64,000 nt of DNA from contig NZ_CP122958.1 in assembly GCF_029854155.1 (NCBI RefSeq), forward strand, positions 679,001 to 743,000. The letters are read 5' to 3'. Below the pieces are notes generated by a model that was not told the origin of the DNA, ran no database searches, and saw nothing but the letters and a program-made list of their open reading frames with translations. Each line of letters starts with the position of its first letter. The stretch's first letter is position 1. Made by a program: the position numbers and the translations under genes. Positions 15,552-23,742 of the stretch are shown here, piece after piece. This DNA is from Methanonatronarchaeum sp. AMET-Sl. GTDB lineage: Archaea; Halobacteriota; Methanonatronarchaeia; Methanonatronarchaeales; Methanonatronarchaeaceae.

Positions 15552-16163
15552 CTATAGAATCAATGTTAAATAGATTATTAGGCCTGCGATTACCGGTACA
15601 AATACATTGTCGTTTATTTTTATTGCATCAACTCCTTCAAGAAACATAGCTATTAAGGCACCAAGTAATGCGGGTAATGGAGCTACGAACACCATTGCTC
15701 CTAAACCACCAAATATTCCTCCAACGAGGTTTCCATCAACCATTTTATCCTTACTGAATGGATGTTTTATTTTCCCGTAACACCGGCCGTAAACATGTGA
15801 AATTGAGTCACCGAAAGCTAAAACCATTATTGAGGCCAGAGCAACATCCCATGGAAACAAGACAACAACTAGGAATGCCCCGAATAAACCCAGTATAGCT
15901 CCCCTACCAGGAAAAACCTGCTTTGCTTCCGGGCGTTCAAACCTCTTTACCAGACGGCTGAAAAACGGTATCTTTGTATATTTTAAGCCAATAGATATGG
16001 CCAACCCAACCAACAAGAAAAATAGTATGCCACCGGCATCAGCTCCTAAAAAATCTAGTTTAGTTAATTCCCCGAAAAACTCAAAAAAACCTATATACAA
16101 AGATAAAACCATCAATAAACCCAAAACAACATGAATAAACTGTCTTTTAATCTCAAAAATCAT
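15552..16163 (-). CDS. dolichol kinase-like / diacylglycerol-polyprenol kinase family protein
   Basis: 203 residues with six to seven hydrophobic helices. The core motifs fit the SEC59/cytidylyltransferase-like lipid kinase family: KRQFIHVVLGL at the N-terminus, FPGRGAILGLFGA, and MVLAFGDSISHVYGRCYGK, with the conserved GD and G(R/K) before HPFSKDKMVDGNLVGG. In archaea such proteins may phosphorylate polyprenols or archaeal isoprenoid alcohols, but substrate is unproven. GAGGG lies seven bases before the ATG. It is convergent with the kinase, separated by only five bases. Confidence 0.8.
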   Translation of the reverse strand: MIFEIKRQFIHVVLGLLMVLSLYIGFFEFFGELTKLDFLGADAGGILFFLLVGLAISIGLKYTKIPFFSRLVKRFERPEAKQVFPGRGAILGLFGAFLVVVLFPWDVALASIMVLAFGDSISHVYGRCYGKIKHPFSKDKMVDGNLVGGIFGGLGAMVFVAPLPALLGALIAMFLEGVDAIKINDNVFVPVIAGLIIYLTLIL

Positions 16164-16326
16164 AAAAAACCCTCACATAAATCTACTGTAAACAGAGATA
16201 TGTTTACATCCCTAAAAACAAATCCCTGAAACAAATCAAGTTTCTTTAGAAACCATAGATCTTCGGGGTTTATAGGTGTTTTTTTGGGGAACTTATCATA
16301 TTGTTTAACGAGTATTTAACGTATTG

Positions 16327-17058
16327 ATGACTTTATCTAACTTTGAATTGGATAGGTATAGCCGTCAGTTGTTGATTTTTGGTGAAGAAGGTCAGGAAGT
16401 TCTTAAGGACCTTAGTGTTGTGGTTGGCGGTGTTGGTGGTTTAGGCAGTGTTTCAACGATTTTTTTAGCTAGGTTGGGTGTAGGCCATCTAAAGATAGTG
16501 GATTCAGATCTGGTTAGTGTTAGCAATCTTAACCGACAGGCTTTGTATGATGATGTTGATGTTGGTGAACCTAAAACTGAGATTGCTGTTGAGAAATTGA
16601 ATGAAATGAACCCTGGTGTTGAGGTTGAGGGTGTTCAGACAGAAATAACAGAAGAAAATGTTAGTGATCTATTAAGAGAGGCGGATTGTTTCGTTGATGG
16701 CTTTGATAACATGGAGGCTAGATACGTAGTTAATGAAGAGTGTGTTGAAAGAGATATACCGTTTTTCCATGCCTCTTGCAGTGGCCTGGAGGGTAGAATA
16801 ACTACAATAGTTCCAGGAAAAACAGCCTGCCTCAACTGCTTATACCAAGGCAAAGACACTATGGATAGTGGTCCAATACCTGTCGCCGGATTCACTCCAG
16901 CTAAACTAGCAGTAATGCAGGTTGAACAACTAACACGTTATTTCCTTGACATGGATGGCGTTCTGATGGATAGACTAGCTATCTTCCCAAAACAAAAAAT
17001 GATACCCGATGAAATAGAGATCAGTCGAAACGTAAACTGCGATGTCTGTGGAAACTGA
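16327..17058 (+). CDS. ThiF/MoeB/HesA family E1-like adenylyltransferase
   Basis: About 243 residues. The start FELDRYSRQLLIFGEEGQ is the classical MoeB/ThiF opening. The nucleotide loop is VVGGVGGLGSV, followed by the adenylate-contacting DSDLVSVSNLNRQ and the DGFDNMEARY motif. Zinc ligands appear as CLNCLY and NCDVCG at the C-terminus. Such enzymes adenylate a ubiquitin-like sulfur carrier (MoaD, ThiS or SAMP). Which partner it serves cannot be decided; a MoaE fusion at 10704 makes MoaD plausible. A catalytic Cys candidate lies in FFHASCSGLEG. The ATG at 16327 has no clear ribosome site and may be nearly leaderless. Confidence 0.9.
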   Translation: MTLSNFELDRYSRQLLIFGEEGQEVLKDLSVVVGGVGGLGSVSTIFLARLGVGHLKIVDSDLVSVSNLNRQALYDDVDVGEPKTEIAVEKLNEMNPGVEVEGVQTEITEENVSDLLREADCFVDGFDNMEARYVVNEECVERDIPFFHASCSGLEGRITTIVPGKTACLNCLYQGKDTMDSGPIPVAGFTPAKLAVMQVEQLTRYFLDMDGVLMDRLAIFPKQKMIPDEIEISRNVNCDVCGN

Positions 17059-17155
17059 CCACCAGGGAGTTGGCTCTATCTTAATCGTTTAGAATACATC
17101 TTTACTAAATCAAGTATTTAGGTATTTGAGGGTTTATTTAGAGAGACTGTCTCAT

Positions 17156-17224
17156 TGACATCATCTTCTCCCTGAAGAGAAAGAGGTCTTAGGGCCTGAG
17201 TTAAGATAAAAAACCAGTTCTATG
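17156..17224 (+). repeat. dispersed gene-end element, copy B
   Basis: It starts TGACATCATCTTCTCCCTG, continues AAGAGGTCTTAGGGCCTGAG and TTAAGATAAAAAACC, and ends CAGTTCTATG. The last ten bases recur at the end of the partial copy at 33690. CTTC/GAAG around TCCCT can form a small hairpin. It lies 98 bases after the E1-like gene, with no open frame ending at its TGA. Confidence 0.55.
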
Positions 17225-17464
17225 TCAATTGAGGTTGTGGTTAGAGTCTTAAAAAAACATTAAATGGCTGTTTGTTTGGCTTGAAAGATTTAGGTAACCA
17301 CTATCCAGAGAGTTTTTTTGTGTCTGGTTTTGTGTGTTTGTGTGTATTGTTATGTTGTTGGAGGGGTATATTATATTGTAGGGTGGTTTGAGTTGTTTAA
17401 TGGTTTTTTAAGTTGTTTGTTTGTTGGTTTTTTGGGTAGTGGTTCTCGTAAAAAGGCTGTTGGT

Positions 17465-17983
17465 TTGTTTGAGCGGTTTGAGGAGTCTGGTTATAGTAAG
17501 GCTACTTTTGCTGGTGGTTGTTTTTGGGGTTTGGAGAAGGCTTTTGAAGAACTTGATGGGGTGGTTGAGGCGATTAGTGGTTATAGTGGTGGTGAGACAG
17601 ATGACCCTAGTTATGGTGAGGTTTGTACTGGTGAGACGGGTCATTTTGAAGCTGTTAGGGTGTATTATGAATCGGATGAGATTGGTTATTTAGATTTGTT
17701 AGAAGTTTTTTGGAGTCATATTGCACCTGGTTTTCCTGGGCCAAGTGATGTTGGTAATCTCTCTCAATATACTACGGCTGTTTTTTATCACGATGAAACT
17801 CAGAAGGAGTTGGCTATTAAGAGTAGGGATGGTTTGGTTGAGGAGGGAAGTAGGGTTGGAACTTTGATACGTCCGGTTGAGAAGTTTTATCCTGCTGAGG
17901 AGTATCATCAGGATTATTATACAAGGGGTGGTTCTGGTGATGTTGGTTGTTATGTTCCGGGGAAGGATGATCAAGATGGATAA
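17465..17983 (+). CDS. msrA: peptide-methionine (S)-S-oxide reductase MsrA
   Basis: The catalytic Cys is in ATFAGGCFWGLEKAFEEL. Family motifs GYSGG, YGEVCTGETGHFEAV, YTTAVFYHDE and FYPAEEYHQDYY follow. A second Cys in VGCYVPGKD could resolve the disulfide. The reduction of free and protein-bound Met-S-oxide uses a thioredoxin-like donor. The start is uncertain: the frame is open upstream to 17318, but those residues are Val/Cys/Phe-rich and unlike MsrA. I chose the TTG at 17465, preceded by AAAGG, which gives the usual short N-terminus. It overlaps msrB by eight bases. Confidence 0.88.
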   Translation: MFERFEESGYSKATFAGGCFWGLEKAFEELDGVVEAISGYSGGETDDPSYGEVCTGETGHFEAVRVYYESDEIGYLDLLEVFWSHIAPGFPGPSDVGNLSQYTTAVFYHDETQKELAIKSRDGLVEEGSRVGTLIRPVEKFYPAEEYHQDYYTRGGSGDVGCYVPGKDDQDG

Positions 17984-18392
17984 GGATGAATTGAAGGAAA
18001 AACTCAGTGATTTGGAGTATCATGTAACTCAGGAAGGCGGTACTGAACCTGCATTTGACAATGAGTATTATGATTTGGAGGATGAGGGGATTTATGTTGA
18101 TGTGGTGAGTGGGGAACCATTGTTCAGTAGTAAAGGGAAGTTTAAGTCTGGGACTGGTTGGCCAAGTTTCTATAAACCACTAGAGCCGGATAACTTAGTT
18201 TATAGGGAGGAGATGGATGGCCGTATTGAGGTTTTGAGTCGTGAAGCAGGGTCACATCTAGGGCATGTATTTAATGATGGACCAAGCCCGACTGGTAAAA
18301 GGTATTGTATGAACTCTGCAGCCCTTGAATTTATATCGAAGGATAGGTTGGGGGAGGAAGGATATAAGGAGTATGAAAAACTTTTTGAATAA
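17976..18392 (+). CDS. msrB: peptide-methionine (R)-S-oxide reductase MsrB
   Basis: 138 residues. SGTGWPSFYKPL, AGSHLGHVFNDGP and the catalytic RYCMNSAALEF identify MsrB. The four zinc-binding Cys of many MsrB proteins are absent: the segment normally holding one CxxC reads VDVVSGEPLF. This is therefore a zinc-free form. ATG 17976 is preceded by GGATGATC. Overlap with msrA implies one mRNA and coupled translation. Confidence 0.93.
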   Translation: MDKDELKEKLSDLEYHVTQEGGTEPAFDNEYYDLEDEGIYVDVVSGEPLFSSKGKFKSGTGWPSFYKPLEPDNLVYREEMDGRIEVLSREAGSHLGHVFNDGPSPTGKRYCMNSAALEFISKDRLGEEGYKEYEKLFE

Positions 18393-18401
18393 CAATCTTT
18401 T

Positions 18402-19187
18402 TTATTTTTTTGTGTTTTTTAGGAAGTTTTTTATTGTTTTATTGAATTCTTTGGGGTTGTCTTGGTTTGCTATGTGGCCTGCGTTTTTTATTTTTTTGTA
18501 TTGGGTATTTGGTTGTTTATTGTGCCATTCTTTCATTTGTTTTTGGATGAATTTTAGGTCTTGGTCTCCATGGATTAATTGGATTGGTTTGTTTATTGGT
18601 TTTGGGATTCCGGTTAAGACTGTGTTTTGAATTTCTTCAGAGATGTTTATTAATTGTTTTTTACCGGTTTCGTTAAGTGTTTTCTCGATGTATCTTTGTG
18701 TTGTTGGTTTATTAGCCAGCTCTGATTTAGCCGATTGTTTAAGTATTTTCCATGGTGTTATTTTGCTTGCTTGTGAATGTATTTTGAATAAAGCTGTGGT
18801 ATATTCATCTAATCCGTGGTATAGTGAGGGACTGCCTAACACGATTAGTTTTTTTACTGTCTCTGGGTATTTGTTTGTGTAGTGTTGTGTTATTAGGCCT
18901 CCGATTGATTGGCCTATTAGTGAGATCTGTTTTTGTTGGATTTCATCAAGTATTTTTTTGATTATCTCTGTTGTTTCGTTTAGGTTGAACTGTCGGTTTT
19001 TGTATGACCTGCCATGTCCTGGTAGGTCTAAGACGGTTAGATAATGGTTTTTCTTTAGTTCTTTGATTTGCGGTTTCCAGGTTTGGTGGTTTAGCCCCAC
19101 TCCATGTATTAGGAGTATTGCTGGTTTTTGGGGTTGGCCAACAGTTTTGTAGTATATCTCTCCTTTTTTTGTTTCTATTTTGTTCAT
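18402..19187 (-). CDS. alpha/beta hydrolase
   Basis: 261 residues. The oxyanion-hole motif is LLIHGVGLNHQTW, the nucleophile elbow is IGQSIGGL, an acid residue lies in QLIHGDQDLKF, and the catalytic His is in KNAGHIANQDNP. It is thus a complete catalytic triad of the fold. Substrate is unknown; esterase, lactonase and peptidase members look alike. A clear paralogue lies at 56102. AGGAAATATAG precedes the ATG. It is convergent with msrB and lies downstream of the TPP enzyme on the same strand. Confidence 0.85.
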   Translation of the reverse strand: MNKIETKKGEIYYKTVGQPQKPAILLIHGVGLNHQTWKPQIKELKKNHYLTVLDLPGHGRSYKNRQFNLNETTEIIKKILDEIQQKQISLIGQSIGGLITQHYTNKYPETVKKLIVLGSPSLYHGLDEYTTALFKIHSQASKITPWKILKQSAKSELANKPTTQRYIEKTLNETGKKQLINISEEIQNTVLTGIPKPINKPIQLIHGDQDLKFIQKQMKEWHNKQPNTQYKKIKNAGHIANQDNPKEFNKTIKNFLKNTKK

Positions 19188-19204
19188 CTATATTTCCTGG
19201 TTTT

Positions 19205-19265
19205 TTTGTTTTATCTTTAAAGCAGGTCTTAAGTCCTCTTTTTATTTAGAGAGGCGGTCGCTTCA
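19205..19265 (-). repeat. dispersed gene-end element, copy H
   Basis: Read on the minus strand it starts exactly at the TGA stop of the TPP-enzyme gene. It contains CCTCTCTAAATAAAAAGAGG, which folds into a CCTCT/AGAGG hairpin, then ACTTAAGACCTGCTTTAA and AGATAAAAC. The second half aligns with copies A and B. Confidence 0.55.
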
Positions 19266-20954
19266 GGGGTCGTATACTTCTATTTCGATTAATGTATTTT
19301 TTGTTGTGTTTATTGCTTTTTCAAGGTCTTTTTTTAGTTTGTTTTTATTTTGGTTTTGATGTGTTTTGAAGTTGTGGCTTTCCGCGTTTTTTGGTATGTT
19401 GTTGTGTTTTGTTATGTGGAGTGGTTTGCTTCCTTTTTGTTTTAGGATGTCGGCGTTTCTTAATATTTTGTAGCCTTGGTTGTTTATTACGATTATTGTG
19501 ATTCCTTTTTTTAGGTATCGTTGTGCTGTGTAGAGTGTTTGTGGGTAGTACATGTAGGAGCCGTCGCCTATGTATCCTATTACTTTTCGGTTGTTGCCTG
19601 TTGTTTGTTCTGCTATTGCTGCTCCTACTGTTGCTGGTAATCCATATCCCAGGCCTCCGCTTTTAATCCCGAGTAGTTGGCCGTGGCCGATGGGTAGTTC
19701 GCATCTTAATATGAATCCGGCTGTCACTCCTTCGTCGACAACTACTTTATCTTGAGTTATCTGTTTTAGTTTTTGTACTAACTCTAGTTTTGTAGGCCTC
19801 TTTTTGTGTGGGTCGGTTGGATGGTTTTTTTGTTTTTTTTCGTTGAGTTCTTGTTTTGTTTTCTCTATTTTTTGTTTTCTTTTGTTGAGTTCTTGTTTTG
19901 TGAAACTGTTTTTTGTTTTTTCAACCAGTTTTTTGAGTGTTTTCTCGATGTCTCCGTTTAATGCTGTGTCGCAGCTGTAGTTTTTTCCTAGTTCGTGTGG
20001 GTTGTGTCCGATTTGTATTATCTTTGTTTCTTGGGGTATGAGGGGTGTTTGGTAGTCGTAGAATGGTACGTTTGTTGTGCAGCCGATCATGAGTATTGTG
20101 TCTACGTTTAGTAGTGGTTTGATGTTTTCGGCTTTTGTTGGTAGTAGTGAGACGCAGTTTTCGTTTTCGATTGGGTATGATCTTTCTGACATCAATACTT
20201 CGCCGTGTACTCTTGCTCCGATGTTGTTTGCTAGTTCTCCAACGAGTTGGACTGATTTTTGGTTGGTTCGGGCGATTTGGTCTCCAACTATCATTACTGG
20301 TTCTTTTGAGTCATTTATTATTTTGATGGTTTTCTCGAGTTGGTTTTTTGGTGGTGTGCCGGGTTTGGGTATTTCTCCGAGTGGTAGTGGTTTTTCCTTG
20401 GTTTTTGTTTTCTGTATGTTCCAGGGTATATCTATATATACGGGGCCTGTTGGTGGTGTTAATGCTTTTCTAGCTGCTTTTCTTGTCACTTCTGGAATTT
20501 CAGTTGGGTCTGTTATTTTTGTATTATATTTTGTGTATTTTTCTACAAAATGGCATCTGTCTCCGCTGAGTGATGGCTCCCTTTTTTCGTGTCGTGGTGC
20601 TTGGCTTCCGCTTGTTAGTATGATGGGGGTTCCGGCGTAATATGCGCCATATAGGTTCCCAATGCCGTGGGCAATTCCAGGTGTTGTATGTAGGTTTACG
20701 AGTGTCAGAGGAGTGGTTTCTGGGTTTTTTTGGCTATGATATCGCATCATGCTTGAGTAACCGCTGGCGGCTCCAACTGCGATATCTTCGTGTAAGGCCA
20801 TTATGTATTTTATTTTTGATTTTTCGATTGCGTCTATTATTGGGAGTTCGGTTGTTCCAGGGTTTCCAAATGCGTGTTGCACTCCATATTTCTCTAGGAT
20901 TTTGATAAAGAGTTCTGCTGTTGTCATTTCTTTTTTTATGGAAGATGGACTCAT
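19263..20954 (-). CDS. thiamine pyrophosphate-dependent decarboxylase (benzoylformate decarboxylase/acetolactate synthase-like)
   Basis: 563 residues with the three-domain layout of the TPP superfamily. The N-terminal domain has FGNPGTTELPIIDAI and the active-site Glu in ALHEDIAVGAASGY. The central domain begins near EPVMIVGDQIA, and the C-terminal TPP/Mg site is VIGYIGDGSYMYY ... INNQGY. FGNPGTTE resembles benzoylformate decarboxylase more than acetolactate synthase, but the substrate cannot be assigned. The start may be 20954 or the ATG at 20927 (MTTAELFIK); neither has a good ribosome site. A structured RNA with a shared promoter block lies upstream (see 21084). Confidence 0.85.
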   Translation of the reverse strand: MSPSSIKKEMTTAELFIKILEKYGVQHAFGNPGTTELPIIDAIEKSKIKYIMALHEDIAVGAASGYSSMMRYHSQKNPETTPLTLVNLHTTPGIAHGIGNLYGAYYAGTPIILTSGSQAPRHEKREPSLSGDRCHFVEKYTKYNTKITDPTEIPEVTRKAARKALTPPTGPVYIDIPWNIQKTKTKEKPLPLGEIPKPGTPPKNQLEKTIKIINDSKEPVMIVGDQIARTNQKSVQLVGELANNIGARVHGEVLMSERSYPIENENCVSLLPTKAENIKPLLNVDTILMIGCTTNVPFYDYQTPLIPQETKIIQIGHNPHELGKNYSCDTALNGDIEKTLKKLVEKTKNSFTKQELNKRKQKIEKTKQELNEKKQKNHPTDPHKKRPTKLELVQKLKQITQDKVVVDEGVTAGFILRCELPIGHGQLLGIKSGGLGYGLPATVGAAIAEQTTGNNRKVIGYIGDGSYMYYPQTLYTAQRYLKKGITIIVINNQGYKILRNADILKQKGSKPLHITKHNNIPKNAESHNFKTHQNQNKNKLKKDLEKAINTTKNTLIEIEVYDP

Positions 20955-21083
20955 CTATAGCAACTCATAATGAATATAAGAAATAGAAGGGATTTATATT
21001 TGGTGAATTTTTTTGGTTATCTCGGTATTAGCAGGTTTTTTGTTTTTGTTTTTTAGGGGTGGTTTGTTTGGTGTTGGGGTTGG

Positions 21084-21128
21084 GGCCTCTACCCCCTGGT
21101 TGTGGGGGTTTTGTAGGTAGATGAGGCC
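21084..21128 (-). promoter_or_regulatory. foldable RNA segment upstream of the TPP-enzyme gene
   Basis: GGCCTC (21084-21089) pairs with GAGGCC (21123-21128). Inside it, CCCCC (21092-21096) pairs with GGGGG (21104-21108). On the minus strand the outer stem begins about where transcription would start from the TATA box at 21147. A second TATA-like sequence nearer the gene (about 20994-21004) could drive the gene alone, so this may be a leader or a separate small RNA. Confidence 0.4.
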
Positions 21129-21143
21129 AAAAAACCTATAAAA

Positions 21144-21184
21144 ACTTCTTTATATAAAACAATTTCCCTTGAAAACCTGTTTTT
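21144..21184. promoter_or_regulatory. conserved promoter-like block, copy 1
   Basis: This block of about 40 bases is almost identical to 33504..33544, with a 24-base identical core around TATAAAACAATTTCCCTTGA. It holds a TATA box that reads well on both strands and an imperfect AAACA...TGTTT inverted repeat. On the minus strand the conserved bases lie upstream of TATA, as an activator site would; on the plus strand they lie just after it, as an operator would. Confidence 0.5.
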
Positions 21185-21322
21185 GGTCCACCTAAAAAAC
21201 CTTATAGAGATTGGTGATATCCCTGGAAAATTGAGCATCAATTCTTGATATGTCTTGATTTTGTTGTTATTAGGAGATTTTTTGTTTTTTAAGGAAGAAT
21301 TTTTTCTGTTTGGTGAAATTAA

Positions 21323-22519
21323 ATGACTGATTTTGATTTAAAATGTCCAGAATGTAACTCATTTTTTAAAACAGATAGATTTAGTTTTAACTGTCCAGAT
21401 AACTGTGATTCGTTATCTAACACCGTTTATCAAGGTTTTAATGTTGTTGAAGAAGAGGGAATTTGGCGGTACTTACCGATGCTTCCGGTTGATAAATCAA
21501 ATAATTATAATAAAACTCCGGTGTTTTTGGAGAACCAGCGTTTCAATGAACTGGTTGGTGGGGAAGTGGTTATAGCTTTCCATGGCTATCATCCTGAAGT
21601 AGGTGCTGATCTTGATACCTGTACGTTTAAAGAGATAGAAGCGGTCTGTTCTCTACGTTACGCTATGGAACAGGGATCGGATTTGGCATTAGCGTCGGTT
21701 GGAAACACAGCAAACGCTTTTCTCCGATATACCCATCTAGAGGACATCACTACATATATATTCGTTCCTGAAAAAACCCATATAGATCTTTTTTGTGTAG
21801 AAAAAAGTGATAACGCCAAACTAGTTGTAATAGAGGACGCCAGCTACAGTGACGCCCAAGAGATAGCAAACCAGTTTTGTAGTAGACCGGATGTATCTTA
21901 TGACGGAGGAGGCCGCAACATAGCCAGACGTGATTCATTATCAACACTCGCATACCAATACTATGAAAGATACAACAACCTACCAGACCATTATTTCCAG
22001 CCAATTGGAAGTGGTACAGGCGCAATAGCGTTTTACACCGGAAGCAAACGCCTAAATGATGTGGGGGTTGTGAATAAAATTCCTAAAATACATATAGCTC
22101 AAAACAATCCATTTACACCAGTAGTTGATGCTTGGAATCAGGGAACTCGAAAACTACCAACATATGACTACAACCCATTGGATCGAACATATGCAAAAGT
22201 ATTGACAAACAAAAACCCACTTTACTCAACAACCGGCGGCCTATACGACATACTTAAATCAACAGGGGGTTCGGCTACAACAGCAACAAAACGGGAAGCA
22301 GAGAAAGCTGGAGAGAAATTCAATGAAATATTCAACATCGACCTATACCCAGCTGCCGAGGTAGGAGTGGCATCACTTATGAAGAAAAAATTGGACGGCA
22401 AGATATTGCTTAACATAACTGGAGCAGGGAGAAAAAAACTTAAAAAAGACCTCAATCCAACAACACCAAAACCTGACTACATAATTAACGATAAATCTGG
22501 ATTAGAGGAGATAAAATGA
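21323..22519 (+). CDS. cysteate synthase
   Basis: 398 residues of the threonine synthase-like PLP family. It opens with a Cys-rich segment (KCPECNSFFK, NCPDNCDS). The PLP Lys is likely that in TCTFKEIEAV, and SVGNTANAF and GSGTGAIAF hold the phosphate. The cysteate synthase of Methanosarcina converts phosphoserine and sulfite to cysteate, the first step of that route to coenzyme M. The gene order, with sulfopyruvate decarboxylase overlapping by four bases, supports this over true threonine synthase. GGTG precedes the ATG. Confidence 0.9.
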   Translation: MTDFDLKCPECNSFFKTDRFSFNCPDNCDSLSNTVYQGFNVVEEEGIWRYLPMLPVDKSNNYNKTPVFLENQRFNELVGGEVVIAFHGYHPEVGADLDTCTFKEIEAVCSLRYAMEQGSDLALASVGNTANAFLRYTHLEDITTYIFVPEKTHIDLFCVEKSDNAKLVVIEDASYSDAQEIANQFCSRPDVSYDGGGRNIARRDSLSTLAYQYYERYNNLPDHYFQPIGSGTGAIAFYTGSKRLNDVGVVNKIPKIHIAQNNPFTPVVDAWNQGTRKLPTYDYNPLDRTYAKVLTNKNPLYSTTGGLYDILKSTGGSATTATKREAEKAGEKFNEIFNIDLYPAAEVGVASLMKKKLDGKILLNITGAGRKKLKKDLNPTTPKPDYIINDKSGLEEIK

Positions 22520-23613
22520 CTGAAGAAAAACTTGTTGAAGCAATCGAAAACGCTGGCGCAGACGTCATGCTGAACCTCCCATGTGGAAGGATAAAAAACT
22601 TAATAGAGATAGGTAAAAAAAGAATTGAAAACATCGATATATACAGAGAAGAGGAAGGGATCGGAATCTCCGCCGGCCTATGGATGGCTGGAAAAAAACC
22701 TATAATGTTGATACAGGGCTCAGGAATCGGAAACTCAATAAACGCATTACTAAGCCTAACAAAATGCTACGAAATACCACTCCCACTATTAATAAGTTGG
22801 CGAGGAGTCTACGATGAAAAAATAGAAGCTCAAAAACCATTAGGCAAGAGATTACCACGCCTACTCAAAGCAATGGACATACCCTACAAACTATACAACG
22901 GAAAAAACCACCAAGAAATCAGGGAACACATCGAACAAGCATACAAAAACAATGAAGTGCACGCAGTACTACTACGCCCAGATATATGGAGCAAAAGCCC
23001 AGACAACCAATTCACACGCCCTAAAACACCAGCCAAACAAAAAACATACAGCGAAATAAACCCCCAAAAAACCAGATACCAGATATTAAACCAAATTAAA
23101 GAAGCCCTAAAAAACAACCTGGTTGTCTCAAACATCGGAATACCAAGCAGAGAACTCTACCACATCCAAGACCAACCCACAAACTTCTACATGCTCGGCA
23201 GCCTCGGCCTAGCCACACCAATCGGCATAGGACTAACAAAAACAAACCGAAAAACAATCGTCATAGATGGAGACGGCTCCATACTAATGAACCCAACATC
23301 ACTGTTCACAGCAGCAAACCAAAACACCAAAAACCTAAAAATACTAGCAATCGACAACGCAAGCTACGGAAGCACAGGATGTCAAAAAACAACAACAAAA
23401 GCAGACCTACAAATGCTCGCCGAATCCGCTGGACTACAAACAACCAGAACCAACAACCCCCAAAAAATAAAAAAACAAATAAAAAAAGAAGGAAAAAAAT
23501 TCATACACATACCAGTACAACCAGGAAACAAAAAAACACCAATAATCCCATACAACGCAAAACAAATCAAAAAAAGATTCATGTCAAACATCCAAAACCC
23601 AAAAACCCAATAA
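22516..23613 (+). CDS. comDE: sulfopyruvate decarboxylase, fused alpha and beta domains
   Basis: 365 residues. The first ~170 match ComD (LNLPCGRIKNL, YREEEGIGISAGLWMAG with the catalytic Glu, MLIQGSGIGNSINAL, LLISWRG). The rest matches ComE, with the TPP motif VIDGDGSILMN ... IDNASYGSTG. It decarboxylates sulfopyruvate to sulfoacetaldehyde in coenzyme M synthesis. Methanosarcina also has the fused form, whereas other methanogens have two genes. Its ATG overlaps the stop of the cysteate synthase gene. The last third is very A/C-rich and Lys-rich. Confidence 0.93.
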   Translation: MTEEKLVEAIENAGADVMLNLPCGRIKNLIEIGKKRIENIDIYREEEGIGISAGLWMAGKKPIMLIQGSGIGNSINALLSLTKCYEIPLPLLISWRGVYDEKIEAQKPLGKRLPRLLKAMDIPYKLYNGKNHQEIREHIEQAYKNNEVHAVLLRPDIWSKSPDNQFTRPKTPAKQKTYSEINPQKTRYQILNQIKEALKNNLVVSNIGIPSRELYHIQDQPTNFYMLGSLGLATPIGIGLTKTNRKTIVIDGDGSILMNPTSLFTAANQNTKNLKILAIDNASYGSTGCQKTTTKADLQMLAESAGLQTTRTNNPQKIKKQIKKEGKKFIHIPVQPGNKKTPIIPYNAKQIKKRFMSNIQNPKTQ

Positions 23614-23742
23614 AACACCATAAATAATAAACCACATAAACATAACTCATAAAAAAAATTTTCTAACCATATAATACTTATTAAACCCCAAAAAACCTAT
23701 TTTAACCCATAAAAACAACGAAATATAGTTGGAGAGGTATTT

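Noticed and set aside
17318..17464. Signal peptide on MsrA
   Set aside because: The Val/Cys-rich stretch is a product of G/T-rich DNA before the gene, with no charged start and no cleavage site.
21323..22519. True threonine synthase
   Set aside because: The Cys-rich N-terminus and overlap with comDE fit cysteate synthase better.
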